A stretch of DNA of 64,000 nt from Gammaproteobacteria bacterium (GCA_021772985.1 JAJFKX010000020.1:427997-491996), one strand, 5' to 3'. Shown: positions 34,831-44,086, counted from the stretch's first letter. The notes: generated by a model from the letters alone, not told the origin. Program-made: numbers and translations.

Positions 34831-37038
34831 TTAATCGATAGCCGAATTACCAAGCACTGGCATCGGCGCCAGTTCTCCATCAATGTCCAGCTGCCTCACC
34901 CATTCAAGCTGTGACGCCATGTCGGCTTTAATTTCATCCATCATAGCTTTGAATTCCGGCTCCTCAAATAACGACTCATTGTGAGGGCTCTGTTGCGCTT
35001 GCGACCACCAATTGATTCGTGTCCCAGAATCTATTGCTTGCCTTAGTGCGGCAAGCGCCAGTTGGGTTTTGCCCTGACGGGCATAGATTTCAACATCGGC
35101 AAAGCCGTATCCCTGGGATCCAAGTCTGGGCATATTCGCTGTTTGTTCCAGTGCCTTTTCGAGTAATCGACCGGCACATTCCGGATTACCGGTTTTTTCT
35201 TGTGCCAGTGATAAATTGATTGCTTGAAAAAAATTGGATCGAGAAACAACCGGTTCAGCAGCGCATGACAGTGCCGGGTAATAGTCTGAAATTTTGTCCA
35301 ACGCTTCCTGATAGCGGCTAAATTTGACCAGTGTCACCAGCGATAAATTGTTGCCGGGCGCAAGTTCCAAAAGCTGGCGCGCTGCTTCGACAGATTGGGT
35401 TTCCTCACCCCGGTACCAGTGCAAGATAACTCTTGCCGCATTGGGCAAGTACGCCCTCGGAAACATTGCAAAAGCCCGCTCAAACCAGTATTCAGCTGTT
35501 TTATCATCGCCTAAATCCAAATAGGCCATGCCCAGAATACTGGTTCCCCTGCTGGGATCTCTGGAAAATTCTTCACGGTGCCAACGTACACTCTCATTAA
35601 GCCTGCCGTAAGCGGACCGGTAAAGTACGCCAATCAGGAAATAGGCCGCCGCAAAGTCAGGTTCTATCTCAACGGCTTTTTTATACAAAGTCATGGCATT
35701 ATCAAATTGACCGATGGCTTCAAAGGCTTCACCCAGGGTCACATTGATAATCGGTGATAAGGGGTCCAGGGCACGGGCGCTTTCCAGTAACGGCACTGCC
35801 CTGCCGGGCTGGCCGGTGTTGCTGACCAGCATATTGCCATACCAATGAAATGCTGATGCATAGTTTGGATCCAACTCGATAGCATGCTTAAAAGATGCTT
35901 CGGCATTAGCGTATTCAGCATTGTTGGAAAATACCAGTCCCTGGGATGCATATGCTGCACCCAGTTGATTATCCAGCCTCAATGCCGAGTTGATAGCCTG
36001 TCGTGCATTTTCGATAGCAACGGCCTGAGGCTGGTATCCATAAGATCCAAGAATAGTATTGGCATCTGCCAAACCTACATAGGCTAGTGCGTAATCAGGA
36101 TCGAGCTCCAGCGCCCGTTGGTAATACTCGGTTGCTTCAATTAACCCGGTACTGGTGCGCAGGCTCATTCGCTGTTTACCCAGCATATAGACTTCGTAGG
36201 CTTGCAGGTTTTTGGTTGGCCGCCGTTCCAGGTTTGTCCGATCCTGCAATGAAAGCGTTACCTGCAGTTCGTTGCTGATGGCCTGTGCAATCTCAGTTTG
36301 AATATCAAAAATACTTTGCGCAGTCAGTTCCCGGTTGAAAGTCTCAGCCCATAGATGCTGATCGGTTACTGCATCAATCAATTGTACGTTGATGCGAATT
36401 TGATCACCTACCCGTTGCACCCCACCCTCCAGTACTGTGGCAACCCCCAGCAGTTCCCCGATATTCGGAATACTCATGGTGGTAGCAAGCCGCACGACTG
36501 AAGTCCGTGAGATAACCTTCAGATCACTGATTTTGGAAATATGAGTCAATATGTCGTCGTGAATACCAGTGGTGAAAGGCTGATTAAGTTGCTCTCCACT
36601 GATGTTCTCGAAAGGTAATACGGCTATTGATCTGGGGTTAAGTCCGGTATCAGCCACAGCAGTTAGTGGCAATTCCCGGGTCAGCCAGATTTGCCACAGC
36701 AACCCAGCCGTAATCATCATCACCAGCAGGCTCAGAGTGGCCAGTATCGTGTGGTCGGTTCTGCCAAGTGGTAAATTCTCATGCCCGCCGGCTTTCGGCG
36801 TACGCACAATACCCCCAGCGGCTATATCAAACCGCCAGCCAAGAATCAGCGCGATGGGCAGACCACAAATTGCGCCCATCCAGACATAACGGATGGCTGC
36901 TTCCGGGATGCCAATCCCCGGGAACGCCGTATCAGCCACTTGCAGTGCCACCCACGCACCCACGATATACAACGCAGCTACTCGGAAAACGCGCCGACGC
37001 TTTAGGTCTTTAACGAATTCCCACGGGGATTCAGGCAT
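34831..37038 (-). CDS. Membrane-anchored FlgO-like/TPR protein
   Basis: A 735-residue protein. Two or three N-terminal transmembrane segments (FRVAALYIVGAWVALQVAD, AAIRYVWMGAICGLPIALILGW, ILATLSLLVMMITAGLLW) are followed by a TolB/FlgO-like domain (SIAVLPFENISGEQLNQPFTTGIHDDILTHISK, about 140-265). About eight tetratricopeptide repeats follow (for example AYVGLADANTIL, AYASQGLVFSNNAEYANAEASFKHAIELDP). The architecture is common in Lysobacterales and is related to adenylate-cyclase-associated TPR proteins, but no cyclase or DNA-binding domain is present here. Role unknown. Confidence 0.85.
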   Translation of the reverse strand: MPESPWEFVKDLKRRRVFRVAALYIVGAWVALQVADTAFPGIGIPEAAIRYVWMGAICGLPIALILGWRFDIAAGGIVRTPKAGGHENLPLGRTDHTILATLSLLVMMITAGLLWQIWLTRELPLTAVADTGLNPRSIAVLPFENISGEQLNQPFTTGIHDDILTHISKISDLKVISRTSVVRLATTMSIPNIGELLGVATVLEGGVQRVGDQIRINVQLIDAVTDQHLWAETFNRELTAQSIFDIQTEIAQAISNELQVTLSLQDRTNLERRPTKNLQAYEVYMLGKQRMSLRTSTGLIEATEYYQRALELDPDYALAYVGLADANTILGSYGYQPQAVAIENARQAINSALRLDNQLGAAYASQGLVFSNNAEYANAEASFKHAIELDPNYASAFHWYGNMLVSNTGQPGRAVPLLESARALDPLSPIINVTLGEAFEAIGQFDNAMTLYKKAVEIEPDFAAAYFLIGVLYRSAYGRLNESVRWHREEFSRDPSRGTSILGMAYLDLGDDKTAEYWFERAFAMFPRAYLPNAARVILHWYRGEETQSVEAARQLLELAPGNNLSLVTLVKFSRYQEALDKISDYYPALSCAAEPVVSRSNFFQAINLSLAQEKTGNPECAGRLLEKALEQTANMPRLGSQGYGFADVEIYARQGKTQLALAALRQAIDSGTRINWWSQAQQSPHNESLFEEPEFKAMMDEIKADMASQLEWVRQLDIDGELAPMPVLGNSAID

Positions 37039-37115
37039 TCTAAGGCTCAGTTTTCTATGTATGCATAAAGCTTAACATCCGCACCATTAAATGCGCCATT
37101 CGGCAGTAGACTGTT

Positions 37116-37934
37116 TTAATCGGCAGTAATAAAAAAACCTGCTGTAATCCAACGCGCCCGAATGCCATTGGGTTTGGACCAGGATGAGCTTACCTGATTC
37201 ATAGGTAGTTCCAATTTACCAGCTACCATTTCAAGTGCAGTCTCAATATTTTGATTGGCTTCAAGCGCTAACAGAAAGGTATATTCAGGAATGCTCAGTG
37301 GAAAAGTATGGGTTAAATAATCCTTACGTACCAAGGCCACTGGTGATCTTTCCAGATGTGGAAACCCGGCATCATTACGCTTACGCACCTCGTGGTAATA
37401 CCAGGCTACCGGGAACCGGTAATTACCCAACGCAAAACAAGGCTGTAACAGTAACCGGTTATCTGCTGTATCCACACTGGCAAACGGCTTACCCTCATGC
37501 CCCGGCGCATCAAACATGGCGAATAGCTGGAACTCGTAGCGGGCTAAATCAACCATGAAATCAACCCAGCTTTCACGCTGCTCATCAGGCTGCCCGGCAT
37601 CGGGTCGATTTGCTTCCAGGTAACCTGGGAAGCGTCTGCCCAGTTCATACAGCGTATAACTGACAGATGGCAGTGCTTGCAGATACTGGTAGGCGAAATC
37701 ATTGAATAATTCTTCACCCAACGCATGACATAGTGCCGGGAATTGTTCCCGCATGCATTTCAACAGCCGCAGGTAATAACTGCGCTGGTAAATCGCCAGT
37801 CGTTGGGTACCGCTAAGCCTGGAGGATGGTTCCAAAAGTTGTTCAAGTTGCTGGCTCGAAGTTGATTGTGGAAAAGCCAATGCTTCCTGCATCCAACTCT
37901 GCATGGCATGCATTGTTGATGGTAATGTGCTCAT
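37116..37934 (-). CDS. DUF2063 (BufC/HvfC-type) RiPP maturation partner
   Basis: A 272-residue protein. The N-terminal DUF2063 domain is visible as RLAIYQRSYYLRLLKCMREQFPALCHALGEELFNDFAYQYLQALPS and YTLYELGRRFPGYLEA; a C-terminal domain follows. In the bufferin and related systems, DUF2063 proteins act as the recognition partner of the DUF692 oxidase. It overlaps the DUF692 gene by 4 bp (ATGA), showing tight coupling, and is the last gene of the cluster. Confidence 0.88.
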   Translation of the reverse strand: MSTLPSTMHAMQSWMQEALAFPQSTSSQQLEQLLEPSSRLSGTQRLAIYQRSYYLRLLKCMREQFPALCHALGEELFNDFAYQYLQALPSVSYTLYELGRRFPGYLEANRPDAGQPDEQRESWVDFMVDLARYEFQLFAMFDAPGHEGKPFASVDTADNRLLLQPCFALGNYRFPVAWYYHEVRKRNDAGFPHLERSPVALVRKDYLTHTFPLSIPEYTFLLALEANQNIETALEMVAGKLELPMNQVSSSWSKPNGIRARWITAGFFITAD

Positions 37935-38869
37935 ACTTGTTCTAAAACAGTATTATTCATCACTTCAGGAACCAGAAAGTCCAATGGGTTGGGCACCGAA
38001 CCTGTGCTCACAGCCTGCCCGGCTCTATCCGGCAGGGGCATACCATTGGCATCCATATATTCACGGGCTTTCAACAATTCTGTATGGCATTCCTGAAATG
38101 CCGGTATATTTCCATCCCATTCCAACAAGGTAGCCGGGGCGTTGCAGTGCGACCACGCCAGGCGAAATAATTCCCAGACATCACTACACACCGGCCCATC
38201 ATGTGTGTCGATGATATGGGTTCCGCAATGCTGGTGCCCGGCAAGGTGAATCTGAACTACGTTTTCAGATGGGAACGATTCAAGATAAGCAACCGGGTCG
38301 GCATCAGCATTGAAGCAGGTTACATAAACGTTATTAACATCCAGCAGTAATTTACAGCCGGTTTCGTTTGATAATTGGCGTAGAAAATCCGGCTCAGTGA
38401 TATTCGATTGACTGAAAGTAATGTAAGTACTGGGGTTTTCAAGCACTAACGGGCGTTCCAGAAAGTCCTGCACCTGCCGGACCCGTTCAGCCACATGCGA
38501 AAATGATTCCTCCGTCAACGGCACCGGCAACAGATCATGAGAATTGACGCCAAGCACACCGGTCCAGCATAAATGGTCGCTCACCCACACGGGCTGCAAT
38601 TCATCCGCCAGTGCTTTCAGTTTAGCCAGATAGTCAAAATTCAACGGGTCGGTGCTGCCGATTGACATCGAAACACCGTGCAGCACCAGCGGATAACGCT
38701 CAGCAACTTCCTGGATAACCCGGCGGGGTCGCCCGCCGGAATCCATAAAGTTTTCTGAAATGGCTTCAAACCAATCCACAGCAGGCCATTCACTCAGGAT
38801 ATACTCAAAGTGGGTATTGCGCAGACCAAGACCGAGGCCCAATCCCGCTTGTTTGGTTATTTCAGGCAT
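37931..38869 (-). CDS. Multinuclear non-heme iron oxidase (MNIO, DUF692)
   Basis: A 312-residue DUF692 TIM-barrel enzyme. Metal-site and family motifs are seen in order: WFEAISENFMD, LVLHGVSMSIGS, VSDHLCWTG, LVLENPSTYI, LLLDVNNVYVTCF, VVQIHLAGHQHCGTHIIDTHDGPV and LLEWDGNIPAF. Known MNIOs use two or three irons to modify Cys residues of ribosomal peptides, for example to oxazolone/thioamide or thiooxazole. The start lies 7 bp after the precursor stop and the stop overlaps the DUF2063 gene, so it is part of one operon. The exact reaction here is unknown. Confidence 0.92.
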   Translation of the reverse strand: MPEITKQAGLGLGLGLRNTHFEYILSEWPAVDWFEAISENFMDSGGRPRRVIQEVAERYPLVLHGVSMSIGSTDPLNFDYLAKLKALADELQPVWVSDHLCWTGVLGVNSHDLLPVPLTEESFSHVAERVRQVQDFLERPLVLENPSTYITFSQSNITEPDFLRQLSNETGCKLLLDVNNVYVTCFNADADPVAYLESFPSENVVQIHLAGHQHCGTHIIDTHDGPVCSDVWELFRLAWSHCNAPATLLEWDGNIPAFQECHTELLKAREYMDANGMPLPDRAGQAVSTGSVPNPLDFLVPEVMNNTVLEQV

Positions 38870-38875
38870 ATTCGG

Positions 38876-39517
38876 CTAGCCACAACCTCCGGCTCCGCTC
38901 ATACCACCGGCTCCACAGGCGGTCATATTGCTACGTGCTTCATTGTCATTTGAAACCCATAAATAAGCAGGACCATCTTTAAATATATCTTCTTTATAAG
39001 CATCACCACCGACTCTGGGAAGCTCTGCTGGAAGGTTGGGGTTTTGCTCGCGCAGCTTGGGCCATTCCTGCTGATGAAAAACCTGCCGTGCACGCGCCCA
39101 TACACTTTTACCCTGATTGGGGCCGTTAGTGCTAAAGCGTTCTGCATTGATCGGGGTAGCGCATGAGCCCAAAGATGCACAGTCATTGCGTCCTGGATTG
39201 TCCATTTCTTCGGCAGTGCCATACAAGCCGCAGCCACCCTGGTCTTTGCATTGATTCTGAACATGGCAGGTGTGATCCGGTGTATTTGAACAATACCCCT
39301 GCCCGGCACATTCATTTGGTTGGCCAGGCCTGGGGCCACCATTTGGACCAGCTGCGCCGTAGCGGTCTTGTCCTTTGCAACTGTTCAGCCCCATGCAGGC
39401 ATGCAGCGGTTGCACCGGTTGCAACGGCTTACCAATAGTAGTCGGCCAGATCGGCGCTTGTTGGTATTTATATGGTTTGGGTACAGGTGCACCGGGTGTG
39501 GTTGAGTCATCAGACAT
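38876..39517 (-). CDS. Cys-rich candidate RiPP precursor
   Basis: A 213-residue protein starting at ATG 39517 (MSDDSTTPG), with AGGAG 7 nt upstream. Eleven Cys are present, including four C-x5-C units (CMGLNSC, CAGQGYC, CHVQNQC, CASLGSC) and a Gly-rich C-terminus ending CGAGGMSGAGGCG. Unlike typical bufferin precursors it has no Sec signal peptide. It directly precedes the DUF692 oxidase, the normal position of an MNIO substrate. Its length is large for a precursor, so it might be a structural protein whose Cys are modified. The substrate role is inferred from context. Confidence 0.75.
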   Translation of the reverse strand: MSDDSTTPGAPVPKPYKYQQAPIWPTTIGKPLQPVQPLHACMGLNSCKGQDRYGAAGPNGGPRPGQPNECAGQGYCSNTPDHTCHVQNQCKDQGGCGLYGTAEEMDNPGRNDCASLGSCATPINAERFSTNGPNQGKSVWARARQVFHQQEWPKLREQNPNLPAELPRVGGDAYKEDIFKDGPAYLWVSNDNEARSNMTACGAGGMSGAGGCG

Positions 39518-39578
39518 TTTCAACTCCTGATATTTGATTTATTAATAGTGAGCTTGAGATATTAAGTAATACATCTGC

Positions 39579-41057
39579 TTAGCTTGCATCAGTCCAGTAC
39601 TGGCTCACATCCGGTAAGGTTTTGATGTTGTCAATAATCCCGCTTACTGCTTGCAGCTGGCTATTGTCAGTAATGGCTTCGGTCAAGCCGATCAAATTAC
39701 CATATGCTTCCTGGCGTGAACCCAGATTAAAGTTTTCAAAGGTTGGTGCCAGTACGTGCCCGTCAGCCAGCTCAAAGCGCCGCATAGCCTGAATCAGTTT
39801 ATCCAGGACCCATATCATCGAGCGGTGCATGCCTTCATTAAAAAATAACTTCTGGCCCTGATCAGGTACCCGATAAACGGTTTCAGTCATGATAAACATG
39901 TATTGATACACGCCATTGCAAAGATCGGATAACGCCCAGTACTCCTCAGGATAGACATAACTGTTGCCAATCACGCCTACCGGGCGGGTAATCGGATTGT
40001 CCGGGAAATTGGCAATTACTTCCGCAAGCTCATCATCGGTAACAGTGGGCTCGATAGGATCTGGAGGTACTGGCAATGACGGCAACTTTTCCACGTGATC
40101 CGGATACCTTTGCAATTGCGCCTGCAATCTCAGGAATTTGTAATAGTGAGAATACTCAGTACGGCTGGGATCATCTGTTGCCCGGTGCTCATACCCTTCA
40201 CCCTGGTCGCAAATAGTGGCTATCGCCTGCAATGCTTCGAGCTTACTGCTTACCGTCATTAATTCAGTTGGGCCAGCATGGCTATCCGGTTGATTCGAAT
40301 ATTCGGCAGCTGCTGCTGCACTGGGGCATCCATTGCCCGGCGGTGGACAAGGCTCACCCTGCACTGGCGGAATACCCCATGAGTTGAATTTCCCACTTGG
40401 ATGTACGGTATCGATGTTATTCGGTGAGTAGTTATAGCTTTGAATCTGTGTATCTGCTCCATTCACCTGAAAGTCTTCATCAGTAATTTGTTTGCAACAA
40501 ATCAAACAGCGGATATACGAATAAAACTGACCTATTGTGTTCCAGTTTCTGTCTTCCGGCCAGGCATCGACTTTTTCAGGGTATTCAATCTGCAGGAAGT
40601 GCCAAAACTGCTCATATCCAAATTTGGCCAGCGGAATCAAAACCTTCCGGCCACCTTCGGGCCCTGGTGGTCCCACCGGGTTGTGATAAGGCAGCGGCGT
40701 TGGGTATGGAGACGGTGAGTGCAGATACATCTGGGGCGCTTCACCCAATGAATAAAGAATATTCGAGGACAGCGACATATGCAGCATCTCTTCCACCGCA
40801 ACACTCATAATTACCCCACCGGCTTTATTGGCGAATTGGCTGGCCGGATCCAGTTGCTCTGCGGTGGTAACTGTCCGTTCGATTGAGTAATAGGTATAAA
40901 GATAAATCGGGATGGTCGCCAGCTCGATCTCGATCGCAGTTTGCAGATTCTGCTTTAATTGCTGCAATATTTCCTCGCGGCTAAGCTGTTCCAGCATGGC
41001 CACCATTTCCCTTTCGCTGGGCGTCAAGGGTCTCAATGGATCTGATCCGTTGCTCAT
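39579..41057 (-). CDS. Ferritin-like (VioB-type, PF12902) protein
   Basis: A 492-residue protein. The N-terminal ferritin-like di-iron region is visible in EIELATIPIYLYTYYSIERT (E of helix 1), VIMSVAVEEMLHMSLSSNIL (E-x-x-H) and further helices with Glu/His, as in iminophenyl-pyruvate dimer synthase (VioB)-type domains. The C-terminal half is helical (MFIMTETVYRVPDQGQKLFFNEGMHRSMIWVLDKLIQAMRRFELADGH). It is the first long gene of the MNIO operon, 55 bp from the precursor. A role in RiPP oxidation or metal supply is inferred from gene order. Confidence 0.85.
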   Translation of the reverse strand: MSNGSDPLRPLTPSEREMVAMLEQLSREEILQQLKQNLQTAIEIELATIPIYLYTYYSIERTVTTAEQLDPASQFANKAGGVIMSVAVEEMLHMSLSSNILYSLGEAPQMYLHSPSPYPTPLPYHNPVGPPGPEGGRKVLIPLAKFGYEQFWHFLQIEYPEKVDAWPEDRNWNTIGQFYSYIRCLICCKQITDEDFQVNGADTQIQSYNYSPNNIDTVHPSGKFNSWGIPPVQGEPCPPPGNGCPSAAAAAEYSNQPDSHAGPTELMTVSSKLEALQAIATICDQGEGYEHRATDDPSRTEYSHYYKFLRLQAQLQRYPDHVEKLPSLPVPPDPIEPTVTDDELAEVIANFPDNPITRPVGVIGNSYVYPEEYWALSDLCNGVYQYMFIMTETVYRVPDQGQKLFFNEGMHRSMIWVLDKLIQAMRRFELADGHVLAPTFENFNLGSRQEAYGNLIGLTEAITDNSQLQAVSGIIDNIKTLPDVSQYWTDAS

Positions 41058-41243
41058 GACTTAATGCTCCGGTTTAGTGATGATGTAATGTTGTCTGAAG
41101 CCCGATCGCTCGGTTTCAATAGAATAAAATTTGTGCAGGTAAAAGCCGCACGAACCAGCGCGACGGTGATTCGAATAACTGTTTTGGCAAAGCAGTGCCG
41201 ACGCATCAGTTGATACTTGAACATCAACAGTATTTGGATGCTG

Positions 41244-41396
41244 CTATTGAGCTGTTTGATAATCACCCTGCCCCTTGCCGTGATTTTGGATATGTAACCT
41301 GTTCAGGAAAGCTGAGTTGCTCAGCTGTAACTTAAAATAGCCGTGACCGCCTGATGAAATAAACCGTCCATCCACAGACAACAGCTTGCCAAGCAT
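41244..41396 (-). CDS. Small ORF (50 aa) upstream of the MNIO operon
   Basis: This ORF runs ATG 41396 to TAG 41244-41246. An AGGGAG ribosome-binding site lies about 8 nt upstream, and a weak promoter-like TATATT is seen farther upstream. The peptide contains DGRFISSGGHGYFKLQL and several Gly/Gln/Asn. No Cys. It has no known family. It precedes the ferritin-like gene by 187 bp in the same direction and could be a small operon member, or chance. The longer frame 41054-41266 on this strand is less convincing. Confidence 0.35.
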   Translation of the reverse strand: MLGKLLSVDGRFISSGGHGYFKLQLSNSAFLNRLHIQNHGKGQGDYQTAQ

Positions 41397-41577
41397 GATT
41401 TTTCTCCCTGAAAGTCTAAATATAGCGCTTTAAGATTTTTTTTGCGAATTTGCCCACAAAAGAGCGCAGGGTTGATGTTTCAATCTTGCAGAGTTGTGAA
41501 TAACAGAGCAACGGTAAACGACCTGGCTTGTACTTGAATCGAACAGAACTATGCACCTGGGGTAAAGCTTATATCCA
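41397..41577. promoter_or_regulatory. Intergenic region upstream of the MNIO operon
   Basis: On the minus strand a possible promoter reads TTCGCA, an 18-bp spacer rich in A, then TATATT, located about 25 bp before the ribosome-binding site of the small ORF at 41396. The match to consensus is modest. No terminator was seen for the convergent side. Confidence 0.35.
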
Positions 41578-42477
41578 TTACTCCGGTCTGCGAAACAGCA
41601 ACGTCATCCGGTCACTTTCACCAATTGCACGGTAATGCTCGCGGGTGCCTTCGCCACCACGGTATGAAGGTGGTAACGACCACACGCCTTGCGGGTAATC
41701 TTTGCTGTCTTTGGGGTTGGCATTAATTTTACTGCTGGCTAACAGCTCGAAGCCGGCAGCCTCTGCCATGGTAATAACTTGTGCTTCCGTGACATAGCCA
41801 CTTGCCAGCATCTGGTCATAGCTGGTGCCGGGTTCTGCCCGGTGTTCTACCAGGCCCAACATGCCGCCTGGTTTAAGCGCCTTATACATGCTGACAAAGA
41901 CTTGCGGAGCATAGTTGCCATTCATCCAGTTGTGCACATTGCGAAAGGTCAACACCCGGTCGGCGGTGCCCCCTGGGGCGATTTCAGGACGTTCAGGAAT
42001 GGATAATCCGGTAACCTGGACCTGGTCGAATCGTTCCGACTCACTGCGCAACCAATCGTTATAATCCCGCTGTACCCGTTTTCGCCAGCCAGGTGTACGT
42101 TTTGCATCCAAAGCAAAGCCGGCGGCAACATAGTGGCCGCAATCGCGCACATATGGGGCAATAATTTCAGTCCACCAACCACCACTAGGCCAGATTTCTA
42201 TGACAGTATGGTTAGGTTGAAGATCGAAAAAGTTTAATACTTCCATCGGATGCCGATAAATGTCGCGTGTGCGACTGGATTGCCTGCGGCGTTGATCATC
42301 AATTACAGCCTGTAAGCTGACTGGCCCATTGACGCAGTCAGCAGCCAGGGTATCCGTTACAGGGCTGCTATCCTGCGATGCTAATGCTGTATCAGCGTTG
42401 CTTTGATCAGAATTATTGCCACATGCGGTGACCATCGCCATAACCACAATAATCGCAGGTGTATTGCGCAAATTCAT
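41578..42477 (-). CDS. Lipoprotein class I SAM-dependent methyltransferase-like protein
   Basis: A 299-residue protein. A lipoprotein signal (AIIVVMAMVTACG) precedes a methyltransferase-like Rossmann domain; motif I is unusual, reading TVIEIWPSGGWWTEII. Later family parts are DRVLTFRNVHNWMN, ALKPGGMLGLVEHRA and VTEAQVITMAEAAGFEL. Exported methyltransferase-like lipoproteins of this kind occur in several Proteobacteria. Because SAM is not expected outside the cytoplasm, activity is uncertain. The gene ends convergently to nothing obvious and lies 5 bp downstream of orn. Confidence 0.8.
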   Translation of the reverse strand: MNLRNTPAIIVVMAMVTACGNNSDQSNADTALASQDSSPVTDTLAADCVNGPVSLQAVIDDQRRRQSSRTRDIYRHPMEVLNFFDLQPNHTVIEIWPSGGWWTEIIAPYVRDCGHYVAAGFALDAKRTPGWRKRVQRDYNDWLRSESERFDQVQVTGLSIPERPEIAPGGTADRVLTFRNVHNWMNGNYAPQVFVSMYKALKPGGMLGLVEHRAEPGTSYDQMLASGYVTEAQVITMAEAAGFELLASSKINANPKDSKDYPQGVWSLPPSYRGGEGTREHYRAIGESDRMTLLFRRPE

Positions 42478-42482
42478 GTTTA

Positions 42483-43034
42483 TTACTCCGAAAACGAACC
42501 CATGAAGCGACGGTAATATTGCAGCTCTTCAATTGAATCCCGAATATCAGACAGTGCTTCGTGTTTGCTTTCCTTGTGATAGCCTTCCAGTACTTCAGGA
42601 CACCAGCGGTGTGCGAGTTCCTTGAGTGTGCTTACATCCAGGTTGCGGTAATGGAAATAGCTTTCCAGGCCCGGCATCAGTCTGGCCAGAAACCTGCGAT
42701 CCTGACAAATACTGTTACCACACATCGGTGAACATTGAGCCGGCACCAGTGGCTTCAGGAAATCCAGCATTTGCTGTTCAGCATCAGCATAACCAACACC
42801 ACTTTCCAAAACCCGTTGCCACAAACCGGAACCGGTGTGGGTTCTGGTATTCCAACCATCCATTGCCAACAGGCGTGCTTCGTGGTGCTGAATCGCCAAT
42901 ACAGGTGCAACTGCAACCTCATACAGCTGCGCATCCGTTACAATGATAGCGATTTCGAGGATTTCATCAGTGCGACTATCCAAACCAGTCATTTCCAAAT
43001 CAATCCAGATAAGATGTTGCTCGGTAGAGCTCAT
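42483..43034 (-). CDS. orn: Oligoribonuclease
   Basis: A 183-residue DEDDh 3'-5' exonuclease that degrades 2-5 nt RNA (and pGpG). Acidic motifs are [12 protein letters not shown] (Exo I), [14 protein letters not shown] (Exo II region), and [14 protein letters not shown] (Exo III, with the His). Normal length. It is divergent from rsgA, an arrangement also found in E. coli. Confidence 0.96.
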   Translation of the reverse strand: MSSTEQHLIWIDLEMTGLDSRTDEILEIAIIVTDAQLYEVAVAPVLAIQHHEARLLAMDGWNTRTHTGSGLWQRVLESGVGYADAEQQMLDFLKPLVPAQCSPMCGNSICQDRRFLARLMPGLESYFHYRNLDVSTLKELAHRWCPEVLEGYHKESKHEALSDIRDSIEELQYYRRFMGSFSE

Positions 43035-43073
43035 GCAAAATCCAATGTTTTTTGATCATGGATAAGCATAACA

Positions 43074-43997
43074 TTGACTGAGCAAACCACCATCAACGTG
43101 CTGGCTTGTGTCGCTTCATGGGGCAATCATGGCATGGTTGCGTTACCTGACAAGCATCTGTTGCCGGTCCAGTATCAGCGCCGCATCGGCAGACCGCTGT
43201 GTGGTGACAAGGTGGATATCGAACAACAACCCGATCACCAATGGCTGGTTACCCGGATACATAAGCGCAGCACTTTTTTCGCCCGTGCAGATCGTTTCGG
43301 GCGACAACAGATGATTGCTGCCAACATGAATCAGGCACTGGTTGTTATTGCTCCCGAACCCTCGCCCAGCCGCGATTTGATCGATCGCTATCTGTGTGCC
43401 AATGAAATTTTGGGGATCAAAACCATACTGGTACTGAATAAGATTGATCTCATCGGGGAAAAATTATCACAACTACGGCAGCAACTGACTGCCTATAAGC
43501 AACTGGGGTATCAGGTAATTGAATGCAGCGCCAGCAGTGGTGCCGGCATCGATGACTTGCAACAGCAGCTCAGCAACCAGACTGAACCAGCGGTTTGCAG
43601 CCTGTTAATCGGTCAATCAGGTGTCGGCAAATCCTCATTACTGAATAGCTTAATACCTGACTTGGCAGTCCAAACCAACAGCTTGTCAAACGCAACCGGC
43701 AAAGGCAAGCACACCACTACCATTGCCCATATGTATATGCTGGCTGATCAAAACAGCACTATTATCGATACACCGGGTGTCTGGGAATATGGGTTATGGG
43801 TTATGCCACCCAGTGAACTGGCCTATGCTTTCAAGGAGTTTCGTGAGTGGCTGGGCAAATGTCGTTTCCACGATTGTCAGCACTCAGGCGAACCTGAGTG
43901 TGTCTTCCAGCAACAAGCAGATCAATGCCCTGATTTTGCCAAACGGTGGCAGTGTTACCGGCGCTTACTGGTAGAGCAGGAACGATTCAATAGCTGA
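43074..43997 (+). CDS. rsgA: Ribosome small-subunit-dependent GTPase A
   Basis: A 307-residue circularly permuted GTPase acting in 30S maturation. The N-terminal OB-fold is followed by G4 VLNKIDL, G5 CSASSGAG, G1 LLIGQSGVGKSSLL, G3 IIDTPGVWEYG and a zinc knuckle CRFHDCQHSGEPECV near the C-terminus. It starts with TTG at 43074, giving an N-terminus about 40 residues shorter than E. coli RsgA. A decayed copy of codons 64-105 lies at 44950-45073, between paralogues A and B. Confidence 0.95.
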   Translation: MTEQTTINVLACVASWGNHGMVALPDKHLLPVQYQRRIGRPLCGDKVDIEQQPDHQWLVTRIHKRSTFFARADRFGRQQMIAANMNQALVVIAPEPSPSRDLIDRYLCANEILGIKTILVLNKIDLIGEKLSQLRQQLTAYKQLGYQVIECSASSGAGIDDLQQQLSNQTEPAVCSLLIGQSGVGKSSLLNSLIPDLAVQTNSLSNATGKGKHTTTIAHMYMLADQNSTIIDTPGVWEYGLWVMPPSELAYAFKEFREWLGKCRFHDCQHSGEPECVFQQQADQCPDFAKRWQCYRRLLVEQERFNS

Positions 43998-44034
43998 TAT
44001 ATTAATTGCATGGTTGTGATATCGGCGGTTGAAA

Positions 44035-44054
44035 TACGAATCCTTTAGTACTAA
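44035..44054 (+). promoter_or_regulatory. Operator-like element upstream of paralogue A
   Basis: TACGAATCCTTTAGTACTAA is placed 32 bp before the start. It lies directly after a possible -35 TTGAAA (44029-44034) and overlaps a weak -10 TAAACT (44052-44057), so it would fill the promoter spacer. Ungapped copies precede paralogues B, C and D. Confidence 0.65.
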
Positions 44055-44086
44055 ACTAACCCTACTTACCGTTGGGAACCACCACA

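Noticed and set aside
41054..41266. 70-codon frame overlapping the ferritin-like start by 4 bp
   Set aside because: The ATGA overlap is tempting, but the peptide is of unusual composition, has no ribosome-binding site and competes with a better small ORF at 41244-41396.
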